A stretch of DNA of 25,460 nucleotides from JALZAA01 sp036005605. Lineage in GTDB: Bacteria; Actinomycetota; Acidimicrobiia; IMCC26256; JACDBD01. The position numbers and the translations under genes were made by a program. Below the pieces are notes generated by a model, which was given only the letters and a program-made list of their open reading frames with translations, did not search any database and had not been told where the DNA came from. Within the stretch, counting starts at the first letter, position 1. Each line of letters opens with the position of its first letter. The stretch is taken from assembly GCA_036005605.1 (NCBI GenBank), contig DASYQJ010000142.1, forward strand, positions 1-25,460, read 5' to 3'. Shown here piece by piece: positions 15,764 to 22,767 of the stretch.

Positions 15764-16282
15764 ATGGGCATCAACAGCGGCATTTACAAGCTCGTCCTCG
15801 TGCTGCACATCCTGACGGCGATCGTCGGGTTCGGCGCCGTGCTCCTCAACGGGATCTACGGCCAGCAGGCCCGGAGCCGGCGGGGGACCGAGGGGCTCGC
15901 CATCACCCAGGCGAACTTCCTCGTCTCCCGGATCGCCCAGTTCTTCATCTACGCCGTATTCGTGTTCGGCATCCTCCTCGTCGTGCTGAGCGACAAGGCG
16001 TGGAGCTTCAGCGACTCCTGGATCGTCGCCGCGATGGTGCTCTACATCCTCGGCCTCGGCCTCTCGCACGGCCTGTTGATGCCGAACGTGCGCCGGATCA
16101 TCGGACTGCAGGAGGAGCTGGTCGCCATGGGGCCGCCTCCGGCCGGTGCCGCCGGCGGCCAGCCGCCGCCCCAGGTCGTCGAGCTCGAGGAACGCGGCCG
16201 GCGCGTCGGGGCCGTCAGCGCGGCGCTCCAGGTCGACCTCGTCGTCATCCTCATGCTCATGGTGTGGGGGCCACGCTTCTGA
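15764..16282 (+). CDS. DUF2269-like integral membrane protein
   Basis: A 172-residue protein with about four membrane helices: KLVLVLHILTAIVGFGAVLL, a helix in FFIYAVFVFGILLVVL, WIVAAMVLYILGLGLSHG, and a C-terminal LQVDLVVILMLMVW. The L-H-I-L near the N-terminus and the G-rich first helix recall DUF2269. A Pro/Gly-rich cytoplasmic-type loop (PPPAGAAGGQPPPQ) lies before the last helix. The function is unknown. The ATG at 15764 follows GGGGG about 8 nt upstream; a longer frame upstream is unsupported. The next gene begins 42 bp downstream. Confidence 0.75.
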   Translation: MGINSGIYKLVLVLHILTAIVGFGAVLLNGIYGQQARSRRGTEGLAITQANFLVSRIAQFFIYAVFVFGILLVVLSDKAWSFSDSWIVAAMVLYILGLGLSHGLLMPNVRRIIGLQEELVAMGPPPAGAAGGQPPPQVVELEERGRRVGAVSAALQVDLVVILMLMVWGPRF

Positions 16283-16324
16283 CCCGGATCGGCCGCGACG
16301 ACCGCGGCCGCGTACGATCACGAC

Positions 16325-16549
16325 GTGAGCATCTACGACGACGTGCTGCGCGAGCTCGTCGCCGCGATCGGTGCAGCGCTGTTCGTCGGAAACCTCATCG
16401 CGCTCGTGCGCCGTCGCTCCGGTTCGAAGGTGGCGGCGACGCGGGGCGGGGACACGCTCCCGGAGGCGCCGATCGCGCGGACGGTCGTCTACCTCGTCAT
16501 CGGATTCGTCGTCATGGTCGCCGGGCTCGCCGCGATGGCGACCAAGTAG
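16325..16549 (+). CDS. Small two-helix membrane protein, hypothetical
   Basis: A 74-residue protein starting at GTG with two predicted membrane helices: LVAAIGAALFVGNLIALV (about 10-27) and VVYLVIGFVVMVAGLAAMA (about 54-72). The 25-residue hydrophilic loop between them contains RRRSGSK. I do not recognise a family. It is placed between two membrane-protein genes on the same strand and may be co-transcribed with them. Confidence 0.6.
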   Translation: MSIYDDVLRELVAAIGAALFVGNLIALVRRRSGSKVAATRGGDTLPEAPIARTVVYLVIGFVVMVAGLAAMATK

Positions 16550-16580
16550 CCTCCTCCGGATCGACGAATCGACGGCGAAT

Positions 16581-19088
16581 GTGAGCGCTTCCTCGCAACG
16601 CGTCGGTTCGTCGCGCCGCAGCTACGCCCTCGAGATCCTGCTCGTCAGCTTCGCCGCCTTGTTGCTCGAGATCAGCTACACGCGCGTCATCTCGTTCAAG
16701 CTCTTCTACTACCACACGTACCTCGTCATCGGGCTCGCGCTGTTGGGAATCGGTTGCGGTGGTGTCATCGTCGCCATCTCGCGCCGCCTCCGGCGCGCCG
16801 AGACCGAGACGATTGTCCAGTGGGGGCTGCTGCTCGGCGCCGCCAGCGTCGCCGTCGGCTACGTGATCGTCGCGACCGTCCGGACCGACACGCTCGCCCT
16901 GTGGGACTACGGCTCGCTGTCGTCGTTCACCAACCTCGCGCTCCTGCTCTGCCTCTGCCTGGCGCTGTTCGCGTCGTTCATCGCCGTGGGAGTGATGATC
17001 GCCACGCTCTTCGCCAGGCAGTCCGATCAGATCGGGCGGCTGTATTTCGCCGACCTCGTCGGCGCCGGCATCGCGTGCGCGGTGGTCGTGTCGTTCATCA
17101 GTTGGATCGGCCCGCCGGCGACGATCTTCCTGGCCGGGCTCGTGCTCGCACTTGCCGGTGTCCGCCTCGCCGTCCGTGGGCGCTCGCGCGTGCTTGTTCC
17201 GGTCGGTGTCGTCCTTGTGGCCGTGCTGGCCGTGGGTGTCATCCGGCCGAGCGTGCTCCCCGAGCAGCGCGCCGACGAGTTCAAGGGTGAGTTCGACGAG
17301 TCAGCGACGCGGTACTCGTCATGGAGTCCGATCTTCCGCGTCGACGTCGTCGACTTCGGTCCCGATCGCAGGATCCTGTACCACGACGGCCTCGTCGGAT
17401 CGGTCATCCAGCGCTGGGACGGGAAGCAGGCGAGCCTCGGCCGCTTCGGGTTCGACACCGACCCGCGCGCGCTGCCGTTCGCGGTGGGAGGAACGTCACC
17501 GGACAACGTGCTGATCGTGGGCGCCGCCGGCGGCCACGAGATCCTGACTTCGCTCTACTTCGACGCCCGCCACGTCGACGCCGTCGAGCTCAACCCCGTC
17601 ACGCACTCGCTCGTCACCGACAAGTTCGCGGACTACGCCGGGCATCTCGCCGAGAACCCGGCCGTGAACTACGTCCAGGGCGACGGCCGGTCGTTCCTGG
17701 CACGCAGCGACGACACGTACAACGTTGTCTGGTACCCCGCGCCGGACAGCTACGCGGCGACGAATGCGGCCACCGCCGGTGCCTACGTGCTCTCCGAGAG
17801 CTACCTGTACACCAGCGAGACCATCAAGGACAGTCTCGAGCACCTCGGCGGGACCGGAGTCCTCGCCGCGCAGTTCGGCGAGTTCGACTACGACCGAAAG
17901 CCGAACCGGACATCCCGGTACGTGGCGACGGCACGGCACGCGCTCGGCGACCTCGGGGTCCGCGACCCCGCCAGCCACATCCTCGTCGCGACCTCGCCCG
18001 TCGAGGGCGGGGGCGCATCGCTCTCCACCATCCTCGTGAAGAGCGAGCCGTTCACGACCGCGGAGGTTGACCGGTTCCTCGCCGCCCTCGGCAACATGCC
18101 GGGCGGAACGCTGCGATACGCGCCCGGTCATCCCGTGCGGGGCGAATCCGTGAGCGCCATCGCCACACTGCCGGGGAGCCGGCTCGACCGTTGGTACGAC
18201 TCGTATCCCTACGACGTCCGGCCGATCACCGACGACTCACCGTTCTTCTGGCACTTCACCCCCTTCCGGGACGTGCTCGCAGACTTCGGGAAGCCGATCG
18301 ACCGGAGCGACTTCGAGGTCGACGTCGGCGAACGGGTGCTGCTGCTCCTCCTCGGGATCGCGACCCTGTTCGCAGCCGTCTTCCTCCTGCTGCCCTTCGT
18401 CCGTATCCGGAGCATCTGGTCGGGGCTTCCACGGAAGCGACGTTCGGCGCTCTACTTCACCGCGCTCGGGCTGGGTTTCATGTTCTTCGAGATCACACTG
18501 ATACAGCGGCTGGTGCTTTTCCTCGGCTACCCGACGTACTCCCTGACGGTCACGCTGGCGGCGATCCTCCTGTCCACCGGCGTCGGAGCACTGCTCAGCT
18601 CGCGCTACCAGCTGCGAGCCGGCCGCGCCGCGTGGGTGCTCCTCGGCGCGCTCGCGCTGCTCGACGCCTTCTACCTGTTCGGCCTGACACCGTTGACCGA
18701 CGCCTTGCTGGGGTTGCCGTTCGCGGCGCGAGTCGTTGTCGCGTTCGCCGTGCTCGCACCGCTCGGCGTCTGCCTGGGCGCGTTCATGCCACTCGGCCTG
18801 GGCACGGTCGCGGGAATCACGAAGCACCCGCGCGAGTACGTCGCCTGGGGTTGGGCTGTGAACGGGTTCGCATCGGTCATCGGCGCCGTGCTCACGACGA
18901 TCCTCGCCATGGCTCTCGGCTTCGGCGTGGTGCTCGTCCTTGCGCTCGTCGCCTACGGCGTCGCAGTGCTCACGCTGCGCGGCTTGCTGCGCGCCACCCC
19001 GGCGGCGGTCCCCGACGGCGGCGCCGAGGTGCCCGTTCCGGGCGCGCTCACCGGCGTTCCCCAGGAAGCGCCGGTCGCAGGCGCCTGA
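16581..19088 (+). CDS. Membrane-embedded spermidine-synthase-like methyltransferase-fold protein
   Basis: An 835-residue protein from GTG 16581. About seven membrane helices at the N-terminus (starting LEILLVSFAALLLEISYTRV) are followed by a soluble Rossmann domain of about residues 230-570. That domain has VLIVGAAGGHEIL (about 308-320), DAVELNP, QGDGRSFL and PDSYAATNA...LSESYLYT, which matches the spermine/spermidine-synthase superfamily. A second block of about seven helices closes the protein (MFFEITLIQRLVLFLGYP, LGVCLGAFMPLGLG and others). Such fused membrane proteins are widespread but their substrate is not established; polyamine synthesis should not be assumed. The longer upstream frame overlaps the preceding gene and lacks a ribosome site; GTG 16581 is the best start, though its own site is weak. 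The stop lies 9 bp from convergent gluconokinase. Confidence 0.85.
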   Translation: MSASSQRVGSSRRSYALEILLVSFAALLLEISYTRVISFKLFYYHTYLVIGLALLGIGCGGVIVAISRRLRRAETETIVQWGLLLGAASVAVGYVIVATVRTDTLALWDYGSLSSFTNLALLLCLCLALFASFIAVGVMIATLFARQSDQIGRLYFADLVGAGIACAVVVSFISWIGPPATIFLAGLVLALAGVRLAVRGRSRVLVPVGVVLVAVLAVGVIRPSVLPEQRADEFKGEFDESATRYSSWSPIFRVDVVDFGPDRRILYHDGLVGSVIQRWDGKQASLGRFGFDTDPRALPFAVGGTSPDNVLIVGAAGGHEILTSLYFDARHVDAVELNPVTHSLVTDKFADYAGHLAENPAVNYVQGDGRSFLARSDDTYNVVWYPAPDSYAATNAATAGAYVLSESYLYTSETIKDSLEHLGGTGVLAAQFGEFDYDRKPNRTSRYVATARHALGDLGVRDPASHILVATSPVEGGGASLSTILVKSEPFTTAEVDRFLAALGNMPGGTLRYAPGHPVRGESVSAIATLPGSRLDRWYDSYPYDVRPITDDSPFFWHFTPFRDVLADFGKPIDRSDFEVDVGERVLLLLLGIATLFAAVFLLLPFVRIRSIWSGLPRKRRSALYFTALGLGFMFFEITLIQRLVLFLGYPTYSLTVTLAAILLSTGVGALLSSRYQLRAGRAAWVLLGALALLDAFYLFGLTPLTDALLGLPFAARVVVAFAVLAPLGVCLGAFMPLGLGTVAGITKHPREYVAWGWAVNGFASVIGAVLTTILAMALGFGVVLVLALVAYGVAVLTLRGLLRATPAAVPDGGAEVPVPGALTGVPQEAPVAGA

Positions 19089-19097
19089 CCACCCGCG

Positions 19098-19592
19098 CTA
19101 CGCGAGGGCGCGCCGGGCCGCGGCGACGACCTCCTCGAGCGGTCGGGTCGTGTCGACGGCTTTCACGTCGTCGCCGAGCTCGAGGGTCGCGAGCTGCGAA
19201 TCGAGGAGGTCGGTGCCGGCGAAGTGGCCCCGGCGGTTAGCGATGCGTTCCAGCAGCACGTCGCGGGGAGCCACGAGCGCCACGAACGCGACGTCGGCCA
19301 CGCCGCGGCTGAGGCGCTGCCGGTACGCGGGCGTCAGGGCGGAGCACGCGAGCACCAGGCCGCTCGACTCGTGCTCGCGGAGGATCGCATCCAGCCGGTC
19401 GAGCCACGGCGCGCGCGTCGCGTCGTCGAGGGGGATCCCGGCCGCCATGCGCTCCTTGGCCGCCGCCGAGTGCTCGTCGTCACCGTCGATGAACGCGACG
19501 CCGAGCTCGTCGGCCAGCCGGCGTCCGACCGTGGTCTTGCCGGCACCCTCGACACCCATCACCACGACCAGCGGCCGGTGGTCTCCTGGCAT
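19098..19592 (-). CDS. Gluconokinase (GntK-like)
   Basis: A 164-residue P-loop kinase. Walker A is GVEGAGKT (13-20), with Glu-Gly-Ala where family members usually have Ser-Gly-Ser/Cys. Next come FIDGDDEHSAAAKERMAAG, IPLDDATRAPWLDRL, LACSALTPAYRQRL and RRGHFAGTDLLDSQLATLE, the characteristic gluconokinase order. It phosphorylates gluconate to 6-phosphogluconate. Its ATG immediately follows the TAA of the upstream oxidoreductase gene with no spacer, so translation is probably coupled. Confidence 0.9.
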   Translation of the reverse strand: MPGDHRPLVVVMGVEGAGKTTVGRRLADELGVAFIDGDDEHSAAAKERMAAGIPLDDATRAPWLDRLDAILREHESSGLVLACSALTPAYRQRLSRGVADVAFVALVAPRDVLLERIANRRGHFAGTDLLDSQLATLELGDDVKAVDTTRPLEEVVAAARRALA

Positions 19593-19997
19593 TTACTTCG
19601 ATTTCGCCGGTGCCGGACGCATCGACAAAAAATCGTTGACGTCGAGAATCCGCAGTGCGACGCGCACCGGTCCGGGAACGAGGCGGTGGTCCGGGTCGGT
19701 GAAGATCCGGGGCTCGCACAGGCGCACGGTCCTGCTTTGCGTGCGCACCTCGCAGCCGCCGGCGGCCATCACGTTCTTGACCCACTGGCTGTCGGCGCCG
19801 TAAGTCAGCGCGAACACGTACCGCTCGCCGTCCCGGAACATGTTCACCGGCGTCCGAAAGGTACGTCCCGACCGGCGGCCGACATGCGTGACGACCGCGA
19901 AGCCTGGGAGGTGGCCGGCGATTGGCCGCGACACACGGTTCGTCACGTGGCTGTTGAACCGGGCCACGGCCTTGGGGATAGTCACGCATCGCAGCAT
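19593..19997 (-). CDS. Deazaflavin-dependent (F420-type) nitroreductase/quinone reductase family protein
   Basis: A 134-residue DDN-superfamily split-barrel protein: AVARFNSHVTNRVSRPIAG, then VVTHVGRRSGRTFRTPVN, YVFALTYGADSQWVKNVMAAG and a CEVRTQSRTVRL strand. The G-R-x-S-G-x-x-x-x-T-P-V and the YGxxxxWxxNxxA patterns are those of F420H2-dependent reductases known in mycobacteria. The substrate is unknown. The start is the ATG at 19997; a GTG four codons later (19985) is an alternative. It is directly followed by gluconokinase with adjacent stop and start codons. Confidence 0.87.
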   Translation of the reverse strand: MLRCVTIPKAVARFNSHVTNRVSRPIAGHLPGFAVVTHVGRRSGRTFRTPVNMFRDGERYVFALTYGADSQWVKNVMAAGGCEVRTQSRTVRLCEPRIFTDPDHRLVPGPVRVALRILDVNDFLSMRPAPAKSK

Positions 19998-20029
19998 AGA
20001 GAGGACGCGCGGGTAGGTACCGTGTCGGC

Positions 20030-20596
20030 GTGCCGCGACGTTGCGACTGGGTGCCCGACGCCGACCCTGCGTACGTCGCGTACCACGACGACGAATGGGG
20101 GGTGCCGTCGCGCAACAACCGCCACCTCTTCGAGATGCTCACCCTGGAGGGAGCGCAGGCCGGACTCTCGTGGTCGACGATCTTGAAGAAACGGGACGGG
20201 TATCGGAGCGCGTTCGCGAGCTTCGATGCGGCGGCGGTGGCCCGATTCGATCGGCGAAAGGTCGAGCGCCTGCTCCGCGATCCGGCCATCGTGCGGAACC
20301 GCCTCAAGGTCGAGTCGGCGGTGAACAACGCCCGGTGCATCGTCGACATGCAAGAAGAGCGCGAGGATCTTGCCGGCTACCTCTGGCAGTTCGTCGATGG
20401 CGCGCCGATCGTCGGCAAGTGGCGCTCGATCTCAGAGATCCCCGCCGAGACGCCCCAATCGAAGGCCATGAGCAAGGACCTCAAGCGCCGCGGCTTCCGC
20501 TTCGTCGGCCCGACCGTCTGCTACGCGTTCATGCAGGCCGTCGGCATGGCGAACGACCACACGACGACCTGCTTCCGCTACAGAGAACTGACATGA
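20030..20596 (+). CDS. tag: DNA-3-methyladenine glycosylase I
   Basis: A 188-residue Tag. It removes 3-methyladenine from alkylated DNA. Zinc-snap ligands are present: Cys5 (RCDW), His19 (AYHDDEWG), His177 and Cys181 (NDHTTTCF). Glu40 in LTLEGAQAGLSW matches the conserved catalytic-pocket acid. KLVESAVNNA-like LKVESAVNNARC and GFRFVGPTVCYAFMQAVGM complete the family pattern. It starts at GTG 20030, 32 bp from the divergent oxidoreductase gene. It is the last clearly core gene before the accessory-looking segment. Confidence 0.96.
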   Translation: MPRRCDWVPDADPAYVAYHDDEWGVPSRNNRHLFEMLTLEGAQAGLSWSTILKKRDGYRSAFASFDAAAVARFDRRKVERLLRDPAIVRNRLKVESAVNNARCIVDMQEEREDLAGYLWQFVDGAPIVGKWRSISEIPAETPQSKAMSKDLKRRGFRFVGPTVCYAFMQAVGMANDHTTTCFRYRELT

Positions 20597-20636
20597 CGCT
20601 CACGTCGGCGCCGGAGCGGGCAGAGAGTCGTGAGCG
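20597..20636. terminator. Candidate bidirectional hairpin after tag
   Basis: CGCTCACG (20597-20604) and CGTGAGCG (20629-20636) are perfect 8-bp inverted arms around a 24-nt loop that itself contains GGCGCC. The hairpin fills the gap between convergent tag and the DUF1059-like gene. Confidence 0.4.
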
Positions 20637-20649
20637 CGCGTAGAACGCA

Positions 20650-20886
20650 TCAGTCTTCAGGGAGATCCGCGAAGTTGCGCTTGGCAGCCCGATACCAGCC
20701 CATCCCGGAGATGGGATGCTTCCACCTCCCCTTCATCTTCTTCAAGGCAACGGCGTGCGTGTAATCGCCGTCTGCGACCGTTTCTCTCAGATGACGATCT
20801 TGTGCCTTGATGACCGCGTCAGCCGTGTCTCCCTGCAGCCGATAGTCACACGGCCCACCCAATTGCTTACATGTCATCGTTTTCAT
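20650..20886 (-). CDS. DUF1059-type small protein
   Basis: A 78-residue protein beginning MKTMTCKQLGGPCDYRLQGD, with two cysteines early on, then AVIKAQDRHLRETVADGD and a C-terminal MKGRWKHPISGMGWYRAAKR. The N-terminus is that of DUF1059 small metal-binding-like proteins; the function is unknown. An in-frame ATG at 20928 would add 14 residues (MAKTNTSREEGGEV), but it lacks a ribosome site, whereas GGTGAGG sits just before the chosen ATG. It lies 51 bp downstream of the VOC gene, probably in the same operon. Confidence 0.75.
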   Translation of the reverse strand: MKTMTCKQLGGPCDYRLQGDTADAVIKAQDRHLRETVADGDYTHAVALKKMKGRWKHPISGMGWYRAAKRNFADLPED

Positions 20887-20937
20887 TACCTCACCGCCTT
20901 CTTCACGACTTGTATTCGTTTTCGCCATCGCGTGTTG

Positions 20938-21297
20938 CTATGCCTTGTCCTGAATGAGTCCGAGGACGTTGCCATCGGGGTCGATGACCGACGCGACCAC
21001 ACGGCCGCCGCCTACTTCGTTCGCCGCGTCTTTGATCGTCGCACCAGCCGCGGTGACCTCGGCGAGCTTCGCTTCGATGTCGTCGACGTGCCAGTACGCG
21101 ACCGGCGCCGTCAGACCCTGCGGGCCACCGCCGGGAAGCAGCCCGATGTGCTGGCCTGCGACGTCGAAACCGACGTAGTAGGACGAGTCGGTCTGCGGCG
21201 CGACGCCGAGGAGAGCGGTGTAGACGGCCTTGGCCTTCTCGACATCGGAAACTGGATGCAACACCGTCTTGATTCCCTGGACCGATGATGCGCTCAT
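20938..21297 (-). CDS. VOC (glyoxalase/bleomycin-resistance fold) family protein
   Basis: A 119-residue single VOC domain: KTVLHPVSDVEKAKAVYTAL, a LLPGGG turn, VAYWHVDDIEAKLAEVTAAG and VASVIDPDGNVLGLIQ. The His near the N-terminus, the His in YWHVDD and the family DPDGNxxGL strand are present. VOC proteins include dioxygenases, isomerases and binding proteins; the reaction cannot be told here. GGGAGCG precedes the ATG. It is divergent from the TetR regulator and heads the VOC-DUF1059 pair, so it is the likely regulated target. Confidence 0.88.
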   Translation of the reverse strand: MSASSVQGIKTVLHPVSDVEKAKAVYTALLGVAPQTDSSYYVGFDVAGQHIGLLPGGGPQGLTAPVAYWHVDDIEAKLAEVTAAGATIKDAANEVGGGRVVASVIDPDGNVLGLIQDKA

Positions 21298-21337
21298 TTG
21301 ATCGCTCCCTTGACTCCGGTCGGCGAATGATAGTAGT

Positions 21338-21354
21338 ACTCTCGAATTGAGAGT
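21338..21354. promoter_or_regulatory. Candidate TetR operator in the VOC/tetR divergent promoter
   Basis: ACTCTC (21338-21343) and GAGAGT (21349-21354) are perfect inverted arms around GAATT. It lies 41 bp upstream of the VOC start and 15 bp upstream of the tetR start. A GATAAT hexamer (21355-21360) abuts it and could be the tetR -10 of a nearly leaderless transcript. Binding by the adjacent TetR protein is inferred from location. Confidence 0.55.
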
Positions 21355-21368
21355 GATAATATCGTTAC

Positions 21369-22013
21369 GTGCCCGAGCCCGTCAAGCACGGCTCACCCAA
21401 CAAGAGCGGGCGAGGTCAAGCCCGCACGCGGCTCGCCCGTCGGGCAGTGGTCGACGCGGCTCGGGTGCTGTTCCTCGAACGCGGCTACGTGGCGACCACC
21501 ATCGAGGCAATCAGCGAGCACGCCGACGTGCCGACAGCGACCGTGTACCGGCTCTTCTCCTCAAAGCTCGGGATCCTCAAGGCGCTGCTCGACACCTCCA
21601 TCGCCGGTGACGACCAGCCGCTGGCGGTGCAGGAACGGCCAGACGTCGCCTCGCTGTTCACCGAACCCGACCCGCACAAGTTCCTGGCCGGGATCGCCGG
21701 TGTCACGACGGCGATCAACCAGAGGACCAACGACGTCTACCGCGTTCTCATGAGCGCGGCCGGTTCCGATCCCGCGGCAGCGGAACTTCTCAGCGAGATC
21801 CGACAACAGCGTGATCGAGGTCAACGCCAGATCGCGCGCTCGCTTGGTCGCGCCCACGCACTCAAGCCCGGACTGCGAGAACGCGACGCAGCCGACCTGA
21901 TCCACGCGCTGATGTCCCCCGAGGTCTATTGCCTTCTCGTCGGTGACCGAGGCTGGACACCCGAACGTTACGAACAGTGGCTCGCGACGATTCTCACTCA
22001 GCAACTGACGTGA
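21369..22013 (+). CDS. TetR/AcrR family transcriptional regulator
   Basis: A 214-residue regulator. Residues about 20-75 form the TetR helix-turn-helix: AVVDAARVLFLERGYVATTI, then SEHADVPTATVYRLFSSKLG with the usual YxxFxSK end. The remainder is a helical ligand-binding domain (MSAAGSDPAAAELLSEIRQQ, LRERDAADLIHALMSPEVY). It starts at GTG 21369, placed by the divergent promoter and the operator 15 bp upstream. It probably represses the divergent VOC-DUF1059 pair and itself; the ligand is unknown. Confidence 0.9.
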   Translation: MPEPVKHGSPNKSGRGQARTRLARRAVVDAARVLFLERGYVATTIEAISEHADVPTATVYRLFSSKLGILKALLDTSIAGDDQPLAVQERPDVASLFTEPDPHKFLAGIAGVTTAINQRTNDVYRVLMSAAGSDPAAAELLSEIRQQRDRGQRQIARSLGRAHALKPGLRERDAADLIHALMSPEVYCLLVGDRGWTPERYEQWLATILTQQLT

Positions 22014-22392
22014 ACTGTCGAGGCGCTCAGATGCCCGATCCGAGCGTCGGCGACCAGCGAGACCCGGGAGCACAGGCCGCACGCGCACAGATTGCCCGTT
22101 CTGGTGCGGACCCGCTGGCGCACCTGTGCGACGGGAGATGTTCCCCGAGCATCCGCAGCGATCGGCAGATACGGCACCTCCGGGTCGTCTTCTTCGCCGT
22201 GCTCGCCCGCGGAACCCCATTGACTCAACGCACTTCACGCTAACAACCACGCACCGTGTCGCGATGTATACGCCACGCGGCCGACGCACTTGGCGCCAAT
22301 GGTCGTTTTCGCGCGGCGACGCCCGGGTACGCGCGTCGTGGGCGGGTCGAATGGGCGGGGGCAGGTGCCCACGAAGCAAGGGGGGACAGCGC
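22014..22392. other. Non-coding stretch with repeat copy 1 and a candidate promoter
   Basis: No gene is supported here; open frames lack ribosome sites. The stretch holds the first copy of the 25-bp repeat (22084-22108), a nearby small hairpin with the same arms (CGCAC CT GTGCG, 22119-22130), and a possible sigma-70-like promoter for the peptide gene: TTGACT at 22220-22225 with TAACAA 15 bp later, or TATACG at 22267-22272. GGGGG at 22380-22385 is the ribosome site for the peptide. Confidence 0.4.
22084..22108 (+). repeat. 25-bp direct repeat with stem-loop, copy 1
   Basis: Identical over 25 bases to 22706-22730. The ends are inverted arms CGCAC and GTGCG around a 15-nt loop beginning AGATTGCCC. 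It lies 70 bp past the tetR stop. Together with copy 2 it brackets the secreted-peptide gene. Confidence 0.8.
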
Positions 22393-22578
22393 ATGAAGAA
22401 GCGACTCTTAGGCGTCGTTCTTGGCGCAGCAGTGTTCATTGGTGCAACCGCACCGAGCGCGCTCGCGTGGACCGCGCCTAACGGAACGAAATGCACGGAC
22501 CATGACGGTGGCGTGTGTTCCAGCTCGGGCCCAGGCGTGCCGCCCGGGCACAGCAAGAACCCGAACCCCGGGAAGTAG
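22393..22578 (+). CDS. Small secreted two-cysteine peptide, orphan
   Basis: A 61-residue protein with a clear Sec signal peptide: MKKRLLGVVLG, a hydrophobic core and an ALA cleavage site after about residue 25. The predicted mature peptide of about 36 residues begins WTAPNGTKC and continues with one more Cys (GGVCSSSG), then a Gly/Pro/Ser/Lys tail ending NPNPGK. The two cysteines could form a disulphide outside the cell. The ATG has GGGGG about 7 nt upstream, and a strong hairpin follows the stop, so it looks like a real monocistronic gene. I recognise no family. It sits between two identical 25-bp repeats and beside an integrase. Confidence 0.7.
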   Translation: MKKRLLGVVLGAAVFIGATAPSALAWTAPNGTKCTDHDGGVCSSSGPGVPPGHSKNPNPGK

Positions 22579-22623
22579 CGCGTCAGGGCAGACATTCCGG
22601 CGTGCAGAAGCACGTCCAACAGA

Positions 22624-22653
22624 CAAGAAGGGGCGCGCATGCGCCCCTTCTTG
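22624..22653 (+). terminator. Strong hairpin terminator after the peptide gene
   Basis: CAAGAAGGGGCG (22624-22635) and CGCCCCTTCTTG (22642-22653) are perfect 12-bp inverted arms around a 6-nt loop, 45 bp past the stop of the secreted-peptide gene. There is no T-run after the stem beyond the TTCTT within the arm. Confidence 0.7.
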
Positions 22654-22705
22654 ACGTCACCCGCTGTTCGCCGAAGGTAACGCAGGTGTGGCAGCGAGAA
22701 TGGCA

Positions 22706-22730
22706 CGCACAGATTGCCCGTTCTGGTGCG
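22706..22730 (+). repeat. 25-bp direct repeat with stem-loop, copy 2
   Basis: Identical to 22084-22108. Here the inverted arms extend to a perfect 9 bp: GGCACGCAC (22702-22710) and GTGCGTGCC (22726-22734), with the 15-nt loop between. It sits 37 bp beyond the stop of the frameshifted integrase and 52 bp after the peptide terminator. Confidence 0.8.
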
Positions 22731-22767
22731 TGCCGTCGACGCACTCGCTGGGCCGCGTGTGAGGGCG

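Noticed and set aside
16581..19088. Calling the large membrane protein spermidine synthase (SpeE)
   Set aside because: The Rossmann domain is related, but the membrane architecture and divergent active-site segment do not support assigning polyamine synthesis.
22031..22243. Possible small plus-strand gene with an ATG at 22031
   Set aside because: No ribosome site; composition unlike coding sequence; it runs through the repeat hairpin.
21561..22706. 381-codon minus-strand open frame under tetR and the peptide gene
   Set aside because: It spans two plus-strand genes, a repeat and a terminator, and has no recognisable domain.
22084..22730. The two 25-bp repeats as the start of a CRISPR array or as integron attC sites
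   Set aside because: There are only two copies 600 bp apart with a gene between them, and no RYYYAAC/GTTRRRY core. Neither class fits.
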